From Tenericutes bacterium HGW-Tenericutes-2 (GTDB lineage: Bacteria > Bacillota_I > Bacilli_A > Acholeplasmatales > Acholeplasmataceae): a stretch of DNA of 53,116 nucleotides. The translations under genes were made by a program, and so were the position numbers. Under the pieces are notes generated by a model. It searched no databases. It was given only the letters and a program-made list of their open reading frames with translations, and was not told where the DNA came from. Each line of letters begins with the position of its first letter. Within the stretch, counting starts at the first letter, position 1. The stretch spans positions 66,444 to 119,559 of the forward strand of contig PGXL01000009.1 of NCBI GenBank assembly GCA_002839095.1. The letters are read 5' to 3'. This document shows, piece by piece, positions 15,887 to 23,596 of this stretch.

Positions 15887-16108
15887 GTGAAAAAAGGAAA
15901 ATTAACATTTGCCGATGAATCTTGCAAAGGATGTGAACTTTGTGTTGCATTCTGTCCAGTCGAGATTTTATCATTGGACAAAGAGCGTATCAATAACAAC
16001 GGTTATCATTTGATTTCAGTTAGTGATATTGATAAGTGTATTGCATGTGCTCAATGTGCAATCGTTTGTCCTGATTCAGTAATCAAAGTGGAGGTACTTG
16101 AACAATGA
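15887..16108 (+). CDS. 2-oxoacid:ferredoxin oxidoreductase delta subunit (2[4Fe-4S] ferredoxin)
   Basis: 73 residues with two CxxCxxCxxxCP clusters: CKGCELCVAFCP and CIACAQCAIVCP. It passes electrons from the 2-oxoacid oxidoreductase core to soluble ferredoxin. The start is GTG with AGGGAGTGA upstream; the overlapping ATG would stop immediately. It begins 11 bases after the dehydrogenase gene and overlaps the alpha-subunit gene by four bases (ATGA), so the chains are translationally coupled. Confidence 0.9.
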   Translation: MKKGKLTFADESCKGCELCVAFCPVEILSLDKERINNNGYHLISVSDIDKCIACAQCAIVCPDSVIKVEVLEQ

Positions 16109-17175
16109 GTAAAGTACTAATGAAGGGGAATGAAGCAATTGCTTTAGCTGCTATTGCAGCTGGATGTGATGCCTATTTCGGATACCCTATTACACCACAA
16201 AATGAAATACCTGAGTATTTATCCAAGTATTTAGTTGAAAAAGGAAGAGTTTTTGTTCAAGCTGAATCCGAAATTGCGGCAATCAATATGGTGTATGGTG
16301 CAGCAGGTGCAGGTAAGAGAGCCATGACTTCATCATCTTCTGTAGGTATTGCACTTAAGCAAGAAGGTATAAGCTATATAGCTGGTGCTGAATTACCATG
16401 TGTGATCGTGTCAGTCATGAGAGCAGGTCCTGGACTTGGTGGTATTCAACCATCACAAGCAGACTATTTTCAAGCAACAAGAGGTGGAGGCAATGGTGAC
16501 TATCGAGTCATCGTGTTTGCTCCAGAATCTATTCAAGAAACAGTTGATTTGATTAAGGAAGCATTTACAATTGCTGATATTTATCGTAACCCTGTTATGA
16601 TTTTAGTCGATGGATTGATTGGTCAAATGATGGAATCTGTAGATTTAGAAAAACCATCTAAAAAACGCAATGTAGAGCCAAAAAACTACGCTACTACTGG
16701 AATGAAATATCATGAAGGAAGAAATGTTATTTCATCGATTGGATTAGATCCAATCTACCAGGAAAATCATAACAAAAAACTGAAAGCAAAATATAATGAA
16801 GTCATTAAACATGAAACCATGTATGAAATGGTCAATATGGATAATCCTGAATATGTTATCGTTGCATATGGAACAGTAGCAAGAATCGTCCGTTCATCCA
16901 TTGATTCATTAAGAGATATGGGAATAAAAGTAGGTTTAATTCGACCAATTTCAGTATGGCCATATCCTAAGAAAGCATTCGATTTTATTCCAAAATCATG
17001 TAAGGGAATTCTAGTTGCTGAAATGAGTATGGGTCAAATGCTTGACGATGTACTCATCTCCAATAAAGGCAGATTTCCAGTAGGATTCTTTGGACGTGCA
17101 GGTGGAGTAGTTCCAGAGCCGGAAGAAATCGTTGAAGCAATATTAAACTTCGACAGTAAGGTGGTGGAATCATGA
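16105..17175 (+). CDS. vorB: 2-oxoacid:ferredoxin oxidoreductase alpha subunit (VorB type)
   Basis: 356 residues. The pyrimidine-binding half of the TPP enzyme and the C-terminal transketolase-like domain: KGNEAIALAAIAAGCDAYFGYPITPQ at the start, QAESEIAAINMVYGAAGAG, TSSSSVGIALKQEGISY, then MRAGPGLGGIQPSQADYFQ. This is the 3-methyl-2-oxobutanoate (VOR) or 2-oxoglutarate (KOR) type alpha chain; the two are hard to separate by eye. VOR is favoured because leucine dehydrogenase shares the operon. It converts 2-oxoacid plus CoA to acyl-CoA, CO2 and reduced ferredoxin. It overlaps both neighbouring genes by four bases. Confidence 0.88.
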   Translation: MSKVLMKGNEAIALAAIAAGCDAYFGYPITPQNEIPEYLSKYLVEKGRVFVQAESEIAAINMVYGAAGAGKRAMTSSSSVGIALKQEGISYIAGAELPCVIVSVMRAGPGLGGIQPSQADYFQATRGGGNGDYRVIVFAPESIQETVDLIKEAFTIADIYRNPVMILVDGLIGQMMESVDLEKPSKKRNVEPKNYATTGMKYHEGRNVISSIGLDPIYQENHNKKLKAKYNEVIKHETMYEMVNMDNPEYVIVAYGTVARIVRSSIDSLRDMGIKVGLIRPISVWPYPKKAFDFIPKSCKGILVAEMSMGQMLDDVLISNKGRFPVGFFGRAGGVVPEPEEIVEAILNFDSKVVES

Positions 17176-17915
17176 TTCGCTATGAAAGATCTAAAGGATT
17201 AACGGATTTAAACACCCATTATTGCCCAGGGTGTACCCATGGTATTCTTCATAAATTAGTTGCTGAGGTTCTAGATGAACTCGAGCTTTGTGATAATACA
17301 GTAGGTGTTGCATCTGTTGGCTGTTCAGTATTCGCATATGAATACTTCAATACAGATTTCCAACAAGCTCCACACGGTAGAGCTTGTGCAGTTGCTACAG
17401 GTATTAAACGTGTTTTACCAGATCGCATTGTATTTACTTATCAAGGTGATGGTGACTTAGGTTCTATCGGTATTGCAGAAGCTATTCATGCCGCAAACCG
17501 TGGTGAAAATATCACTGTAATTTTAGCAAATAACGCAACTTATGGTATGACTGGTGGACAAATGGCACCTACAACATTAATCGGACAAGTTTCAACAACC
17601 TCTCAACAAGGAAGAAACCTAGAGAGTCATGGTGCACCACTTCGAATTTCTGAAATATTTAGTCAAATCGAGTCTGCTGCATATGTAGAACGTGTATCTT
17701 TACACGATATTGCAAACATAAGAAAAGCGAAAAAAGCGATTAAAAAAGCATTCACTTACCAGATTGAAAAGAAGGGTTTTACTTTAATTGAAGTCGTTTC
17801 AACCTGCCCTGTCAACTGGGGAATGAAGCCTAAACAAGCACTCGACTGGGCTAAGGAAAATATGATTCCAATCTACCCACTTGGTGTTTATAAGGATGTG
17901 GATAAACATGATTAG
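17172..17915 (+). CDS. 2-oxoacid:ferredoxin oxidoreductase beta subunit (TPP-binding)
   Basis: 247 residues. TPP/Mg2+-binding chain: HYCPGCTHGILHKL near the N-terminus, PHGRACAVATGIKR, the GDGDLGSIG motif followed by ILANNATYGMTGGQMAPTT, which forms the diphosphate/metal site. It supplies the cofactor half of the active site formed with the alpha chain. Its start overlaps the alpha gene by four bases and its last eight bases overlap the gamma gene. Confidence 0.9.
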   Translation: MIRYERSKGLTDLNTHYCPGCTHGILHKLVAEVLDELELCDNTVGVASVGCSVFAYEYFNTDFQQAPHGRACAVATGIKRVLPDRIVFTYQGDGDLGSIGIAEAIHAANRGENITVILANNATYGMTGGQMAPTTLIGQVSTTSQQGRNLESHGAPLRISEIFSQIESAAYVERVSLHDIANIRKAKKAIKKAFTYQIEKKGFTLIEVVSTCPVNWGMKPKQALDWAKENMIPIYPLGVYKDVDKHD

Positions 17916-18444
17916 AACAATTCGCATTTCTGGTTTTGGTGGACAAGGTGTTATGCTTACTGGTCAGCTATTGGCCTATGCAGCAAATGAGCAAGGTTTG
18001 TATAGTTTATGGGTACCAACCTATGGTCCAGAAACACGTGGTGGTACAGCAAATTGCTCAATTACAATAAGTGATAAACCAATTTACTCACCAGTATTTA
18101 AAAACTCAGATGATTTACTTGCATTCAATGAACCATCGCTTACTAAGTTTGGTAATAAGATTAAAAAGGGTGGAAATGTATTCTTTAATTCATCTCTGAC
18201 TAAGCATGATTTTAATAATGATGAAGCAAATATATATGCAGTTCCTATGACTGAACTTGCTCAATCACTAGATAAGCTTCAAGTAGCAAATATGGTAATG
18301 TTAGGCGCATATTTAAAAAAGGTTGATATTTTCAAGGAAGAAGTGATCCTCAAATCGCTAAAATACTTCCTAGGAGAGAAAAAAGTAGGTATGCTACCAA
18401 TCAATCAAAAAGCATTATCGATCGGATACGAATCGATTTCTTAG
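17908..18444 (+). CDS. 2-oxoacid:ferredoxin oxidoreductase gamma subunit
   Basis: 178 residues. Typical gamma chain: IRISGFGGQGVMLTGQLLAYAA at the N-terminus, followed by WVPTYGPETRGGTANCSI. An upstream in-frame start at 17881 is open, but ATG 17908 has AAGGATG upstream and begins the conserved MIRTIRISG. It is the last gene of the leucine dehydrogenase operon. No phosphotransacylase/kinase or acyl-CoA synthetase lies here to recover ATP from the acyl-CoA product. Confidence 0.9.
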   Translation: MIRTIRISGFGGQGVMLTGQLLAYAANEQGLYSLWVPTYGPETRGGTANCSITISDKPIYSPVFKNSDDLLAFNEPSLTKFGNKIKKGGNVFFNSSLTKHDFNNDEANIYAVPMTELAQSLDKLQVANMVMLGAYLKKVDIFKEEVILKSLKYFLGEKKVGMLPINQKALSIGYESIS

Positions 18445-18450
18445 TAAATC

Positions 18451-18495
18451 AAAAGGAAAACACAATGATGATAAAAAATCAGGTTTTCCTTTTTT
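18451..18495 (+). terminator. Terminator of the oxidoreductase operon
   Basis: An 11-bp stem (AAAAGGAAAAC / GTTTTCCTTTT) with a 21-base loop, ending in a T-rich tail. Confidence 0.75.
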
Positions 18496-18568
18496 GTTTA
18501 TTATGAATTTACTGTTGTCTATTATAACGGACGATGTACGAATTTTGACCCTTTTCTTAGAAAAAGAA

Positions 18569-18597
18569 TTGACTTGAGGCAAATTTTAAAGTATATT
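18569..18597 (+). promoter_or_regulatory. Sigma-A-type promoter of the pectate-lyase lipoprotein operon
   Basis: TTGACT (18569-18574) and TATATT (18592-18597) with exactly 17 bases between. It lies in the 215-base gap after the upstream operon's terminator; the leader is about 55 bases and holds an operator. Confidence 0.75.
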
Positions 18598-18602
18598 GTG
18601 GT

Positions 18603-18616
18603 TGAAAGCGGTTACT
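18603..18616 (+). promoter_or_regulatory. cre-like operator at the transcript start of the PL1 lipoprotein gene
   Basis: TGAAAGCGGTTACT, with the preceding T, fits the relaxed cre consensus WTGNAANCGNWNNCW at every position and differs from the strict consensus only at the ninth base (G for Y). It covers about +1 to +12. A CcpA-like or other LacI-family repressor is inferred. Confidence 0.7.
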
Positions 18617-18659
18617 TTTTTATTTTTATAAGCCGTACAACACACATCAAGGAGATCAA

Positions 18660-21600
18660 ATGAAAAGAAAAATATTATGGATTATGATTATAGCATTCAG
18701 CTTTCTTGTGATTGGCTGTCAAAATAATCTGAGTGAATCAGAAATAGAAAGCATATTAAATGATGCTTCAGCTACAATTATTATCCCACTAACAACTACA
18801 GAAAATATGACTTTACCAGAATCAACAACTTTTGATACACATGAAATCTCAATTTCTTGGGTTTCTAGTCATGATACATATTTAACCAATAAAGGTATTA
18901 TTACACGTCCTTTATTTAGTGCTGGAAATCAAAGCATCACGTTAACAGCAACCCTCACCTTAAAGGGTATTTCAATTCAAAAAATCTATCAGGTTACAGT
19001 TGTAGCTTTACCAGAAGAAGTTATTGATACCTATGAGGTCACATTTAATACGAACGGTGGATCTTTAATCAACAAGCTAGAAGGTATTACTTCAGGCTCA
19101 TCTATTGATGCTCCTGTTGCTCCTGTTAAAGATAATTTTACCTTTGAAGGATGGTATAAGGATAGTCAATTATTAACTGCCTGGAATTTCGTTACCGACA
19201 AGGTTACATTAAATGTAACACTATACGCGAAGTGGTCAGCAGTTGTTATAGATACCTTCACGGTGACCTTTGAATCCAATGGAGGAACCTTAATTTCTCC
19301 ACTTACAAATATTGAATCGAATGCATTAATCAGTGAGCCAAACCAACCAACTAAAGATGGTTATGTATTCATAGGCTGGTTTAAGGATTCTAATTTCAAT
19401 AACGCATGGATCTTTAATTCAGATCAAGTAATTGATTATATAACCCTTTATGCGAAATGGGAAGAAAATATTGTTGAGACATACACATTAACCTTCGATT
19501 CAAAAGGTGGAACGATGGTTTCATCTATCGCCAATATTGAAGGAGGAACAACAGTCTCTAAACCCAGTGATCCAACAAAGGATGGCTATGATTTCATTAG
19601 CTGGTTTACCGATATCAATTTAACAACTGAATTCCTATTTTCTACCCCAATCATCGAAAACCTAACTCTTTATGCAAAATGGGAGGAAATTGTTCTAGAG
19701 GGTAGCCCAATCACGACTGCAGAACAGTTCAATACGATTGTTACGACACATAATTCAGGTGGTATATTCTATCTTGCAAATGATATTGACTTCTCACTTC
19801 ATAGTTGGGTCTATACCAGCTTCAATTTCAAAGGAACAATCAATGGGAATGGTAAGACCATTTCAAACCTAACCATCAATGGTGGAGACAGAAGTGGAGT
19901 ATTTACCCGCGTGAATAATGCAACCATTTATAATTTGACCTTAGATAACGTCAACGTTATTTCGACAGCGAGAGCAGGTATTCTAGTTGGTGAAGTCGAT
20001 GGTACGAATGTTAAAATTCACGATATTCGAATTATGAATTCATCAGTTAAAGGAAATAGCTCTAATGGAGTTGGTGGATTAATCGGATATACAAAAAATG
20101 GCTTTATTGTTGATGTCAATCGAATCATTATCGAAGATTCTACAGTAGAAAACACAAATACTGGAGCAGGTGCCTTAATTGGTAGAACAGCAAGTGGTGT
20201 TATAACAATTGAGGATATCAATATTAAAAACGTATCTGTACAAGCCTCCAATCGCGTTGGTGGTATATATGGTCATTTAAGTGGAACCATCGAATTATCT
20301 ATCAATCGAGCAGTTATTGATGTCAATTTGATTGGTGGAAGTAATCTTGGTGGTGTAATTGGACTCAATGAAGTGGATTCAATCACTTCAGCTAAAAATA
20401 TTTTACTAACAGGCTCAATTACAAGTAGCGGAACAAATATTGGTCATCTATCTGGAGATAAAAACATCCAGACAGTTGAAAATATATACGCAGTCAATTT
20501 CCAAATCACTGGAACTTTAAATAAGCAAAATTTAAGCAGTGAATATGTATACAGTTCAATGGATTCAATAAACCTTGATTGGTGGGCAGATCATCTGCCA
20601 GAATTTACACTCAATGGTGTTTGGTACTACCAAGATCAAATGTATCATCTTCTAGGAAATAGCTATATTCCAAAAAATAGTATCGCAGTGACACTTGTTT
20701 TATCTCACGGTATGACAAATCAAATCATTTATGTGAAAGAAAATACGGTGATGAGTGAACCACTCAGTCCAACCCACTATGGATTTGAATTTATTGGATG
20801 GTACTTAGATCAAGAGTACACGACTCCATATTTATTTACTGATATCATTGAAAATCCTATATCACTTTATGCAAAATGGGAAGCATTACCTACCTATAAT
20901 GTAACTGTTGATGGGAACACTCAAGTCATTATCGAAAACGGTTTAGCGATTAAGCCTTTAGACCCAGTACAAATCGGTAAAATTTTTGTAGGTTGGTTTG
21001 TAGGTCTAGACCCATTTGACTTTACTACACCAATTACTACAGATTTAGCAATTGATGCCAAATTTATCGATGCCGCAAGCTATACTATAACCTTTAACAG
21101 CATGGGCGGATCTGAGGTAGCATCAGTAAACTTCTATGAAAATCAAAAAATAACTCAGCTTCCAAAGCCATCTAAAGACTTATACAGATTTAGTAATTGG
21201 TATTTAGACCAAGAACTAACCATTCTTTTCAATCAAGAGTATCTTGAATCTTCAATTACGTTATACGCAAAGTATGTACTTTTAGGAGAAGTTATTTTTG
21301 AAGAAGCATTTAATTATGAGGTTGGCACAAATCTATCCAATACAGAATGGACAGAAGTGAAAACCGGTAGTGCAATCATCAGCGAAGCAAATACACTAAA
21401 ATTAACAGAGCAAGCCACTGAAGCAACATTCGAACAACCACTATCTGCACTTGCAGATGGAAGATATGTTCTAGTCTTTGATTTCAAGCAAGGTATTGGT
21501 GGTGCAGCATTCACCATTGAAATGATTCATAATACAACTAGAGTATTTACAGTTGGCGCGAATCGTGCAAACCGTTATACATATCGTAATGCTGATGGCT

Positions 21601-23561
21601 CTGAAACTGCAGTGAGTGCTTCATTAATGAGTGTAACTCCAAACGTTTACCATAGAGCAATCATTATTTTTGATACAGAATACGACATTTACAAATATTT
21701 TATTTTAATAAATGATGAAATCATTGAAGTGACTCCAACAGGTGGAGTAGGCTTTGCAAGTGATCTAGATATTACAAAAATAAGAATTCGTATTGTTGGT
21801 CATAATAACGTCCCATCAACTGATCCTACAACGTATATTAAAAATATACTCGTTGAATCCAGTAGTGAAACTGAAAACGGAAAATCTTCATTTGATCCAG
21901 AGGAACCAATAGATTACGAAGTCCTTGTCAATGAAATCTATAATCAATTATCAATTCCTTTCGCAAATGATATTCGCTCCAATATTATTCTACCCTCAAG
22001 TATTTCAAATGTTGGAATCACTTGGGTGTCATCAAATCCAGATGTTGTTAGCCATACTGGTATCGTCACAAGAGATGATACAGATGATATCCATGTAAGC
22101 TTAACAGCAACCATTTCTAAGGCAGGGTATACACAAGTTAAAGAAATTGAAGTTTTAGTCAAATCACAGCTAGCAGCAGTTATATTTGAAGAAGAAGACT
22201 ATCAATTATCAGGATTCGCATTATCTCATGTATCCATACCTAATCTAGTTGAAGGACAACCTGGATATTACGTAGCAAACAATGAAATAGAATTTATGAA
22301 CGCGATTAATGCTGAAAATAGTGCTTCTCAAGGTACAACAGCAGCAAGAATTATAGAAGTGCGTGCAGATTTGAACCTAGGATATTTAGAAATGTTTAAT
22401 CAATACGGAACCATTAGAAACCTAGAATCACATGCAACTCCAAAGATGCATCCAATTTTAAAGCAAACAGGTGTTGGCAAAATCGTAATTCAAGATCGCG
22501 ATGGATCCAATAGTAAATACCATGAAGGTCTAGTCATTTTCTCAAATAGCGGACATACGATTAAACACGCAGCATTCACTATTAAGCGTGCAAATAATAT
22601 CGTGATAAGAAATCTAAAGTTTGATGAGCTGTGGGAATGGGATGAAGCGACGAAGGGTGATTACGATTCTAATGACTGGGATTATTTCACACTAGATACC
22701 ATCAATGGTATATGGTTTGATCATATCGAGCTTGGTAAAGCCTATGATGGCTTAATCGACTTCAAGGCTGGTAGTACCTTGGATGCTACTGTAAAAAATG
22801 CAACATTCTCTTATATGAAACTCGTCTTTGAGCCCAATCAATTTATCGAAGCCCAATTTAATTATCTCGAAGCCAATCGTTCTTCATACAATTATTACAA
22901 CACAATGAGAAATGCAGGTATGTCAAAGGAAGAAATCATGGCACTAAACAGCTTCCAGAAAAAAGGATTCCTTTTGGGTGGATCATCACTCAGAGTTGGG
23001 AATGTATTTACACTGACTATTTATAACAGCTATGTTAAAAATCTGCAGGACCGATTCCCTAGACTTCGCGGTGGCGATGTACACTTATTCAATAATATCT
23101 ATGATGCAACTGATGTTTATGAAATGAGAAACTACGTTAGAGAGGCTTATCCAGCGTTATTTGCACAATCCCAATATAATAGGCAACTAACAAATCAAGC
23201 GCTTGTAACGACTGAAAATGGGGCAATACTCATGGAAAACTCGATCATTCGAGGTGTTACACAAGTGATTAAATCGAATCAAGTCAATTCTGATCATCCA
23301 ACCATGACAGGAAAATATAAAGTAATTGACAGCCTATATGTATTAGGAGATTATACTTTTTATGGGTCATCGGAGGACGATGGAACGCCATTTGTTAGAT
23401 CCAACTCAGAGCCTATATTACCTTTTTCATGGACAACTATAACAGAGTTGCCATATTCAAATTATCGACTTGTTCCAATCAACATCCTAGAAGCCTATCT
23501 CGATTCTGCAATTCTTGGAGCAACAGATGAACCTTTTGATTGGTTATCACTCAATGGCTAA
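18660..23561 (+). CDS. Giant surface lipoprotein with InlB repeats and C-terminal PL1 pectate-lyase-like domain
   Basis: 1633 residues. Signal peptide with lipobox VIGC (Cys20), so it should be anchored in the outer leaflet of the membrane. Order: bacterial Ig-like domain (about 30-120, SWVSSHDT..GIITRP), three InlB/Flg_new-type repeats (about 125-348, each ending LYAKW), a GLUG-type beta-helix (about 350-660), three more InlB-like repeats (about 675-875, one degenerate), a LamG-like jelly roll (about 880-1065), a second Ig-like domain (about 1080-1170), and a parallel beta-helix (about 1200-1600) with PL1 features: WFDHIELGKAYDGLIDFKAGS and RFPRLRGGDVHLFNNIYD, resembling the Ca2+ and catalytic arginine regions of pectate lyases. 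It probably cleaves pectin or another uronic-acid polymer at the cell surface. Promoter and cre-like site precede it; the paralogue follows 35 bases later. Confidence 0.85.
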   Translation: MKRKILWIMIIAFSFLVIGCQNNLSESEIESILNDASATIIIPLTTTENMTLPESTTFDTHEISISWVSSHDTYLTNKGIITRPLFSAGNQSITLTATLTLKGISIQKIYQVTVVALPEEVIDTYEVTFNTNGGSLINKLEGITSGSSIDAPVAPVKDNFTFEGWYKDSQLLTAWNFVTDKVTLNVTLYAKWSAVVIDTFTVTFESNGGTLISPLTNIESNALISEPNQPTKDGYVFIGWFKDSNFNNAWIFNSDQVIDYITLYAKWEENIVETYTLTFDSKGGTMVSSIANIEGGTTVSKPSDPTKDGYDFISWFTDINLTTEFLFSTPIIENLTLYAKWEEIVLEGSPITTAEQFNTIVTTHNSGGIFYLANDIDFSLHSWVYTSFNFKGTINGNGKTISNLTINGGDRSGVFTRVNNATIYNLTLDNVNVISTARAGILVGEVDGTNVKIHDIRIMNSSVKGNSSNGVGGLIGYTKNGFIVDVNRIIIEDSTVENTNTGAGALIGRTASGVITIEDINIKNVSVQASNRVGGIYGHLSGTIELSINRAVIDVNLIGGSNLGGVIGLNEVDSITSAKNILLTGSITSSGTNIGHLSGDKNIQTVENIYAVNFQITGTLNKQNLSSEYVYSSMDSINLDWWADHLPEFTLNGVWYYQDQMYHLLGNSYIPKNSIAVTLVLSHGMTNQIIYVKENTVMSEPLSPTHYGFEFIGWYLDQEYTTPYLFTDIIENPISLYAKWEALPTYNVTVDGNTQVIIENGLAIKPLDPVQIGKIFVGWFVGLDPFDFTTPITTDLAIDAKFIDAASYTITFNSMGGSEVASVNFYENQKITQLPKPSKDLYRFSNWYLDQELTILFNQEYLESSITLYAKYVLLGEVIFEEAFNYEVGTNLSNTEWTEVKTGSAIISEANTLKLTEQATEATFEQPLSALADGRYVLVFDFKQGIGGAAFTIEMIHNTTRVFTVGANRANRYTYRNADGSETAVSASLMSVTPNVYHRAIIIFDTEYDIYKYFILINDEIIEVTPTGGVGFASDLDITKIRIRIVGHNNVPSTDPTTYIKNILVESSSETENGKSSFDPEEPIDYEVLVNEIYNQLSIPFANDIRSNIILPSSISNVGITWVSSNPDVVSHTGIVTRDDTDDIHVSLTATISKAGYTQVKEIEVLVKSQLAAVIFEEEDYQLSGFALSHVSIPNLVEGQPGYYVANNEIEFMNAINAENSASQGTTAARIIEVRADLNLGYLEMFNQYGTIRNLESHATPKMHPILKQTGVGKIVIQDRDGSNSKYHEGLVIFSNSGHTIKHAAFTIKRANNIVIRNLKFDELWEWDEATKGDYDSNDWDYFTLDTINGIWFDHIELGKAYDGLIDFKAGSTLDATVKNATFSYMKLVFEPNQFIEAQFNYLEANRSSYNYYNTMRNAGMSKEEIMALNSFQKKGFLLGGSSLRVGNVFTLTIYNSYVKNLQDRFPRLRGGDVHLFNNIYDATDVYEMRNYVREAYPALFAQSQYNRQLTNQALVTTENGAILMENSIIRGVTQVIKSNQVNSDHPTMTGKYKVIDSLYVLGDYTFYGSSEDDGTPFVRSNSEPILPFSWTTITELPYSNYRLVPINILEAYLDSAILGATDEPFDWLSLNG
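19032..19702 (+). repeat. Three tandem InlB-type repeats (first block)
   Basis: Three consecutive units of about 73-75 residues, each beginning [YF]xVTFxxxGG or similar and ending LYAKW, with a central GW[YF]KD. They are diverged at the DNA level. Confidence 0.85.
20683..21290 (+). repeat. Three diverged InlB-type repeats (second block)
   Basis: Units recognisable by FIGWYLD, FVGWFVG and FSNWYLD cores and terminal LYAKW, DAKF and LYAKY. The middle one is shortened and degenerate. Confidence 0.7.
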
Positions 23562-23596
23562 CATTGAGTAAAAATAATAAAATTTTAGGAGGAAAT

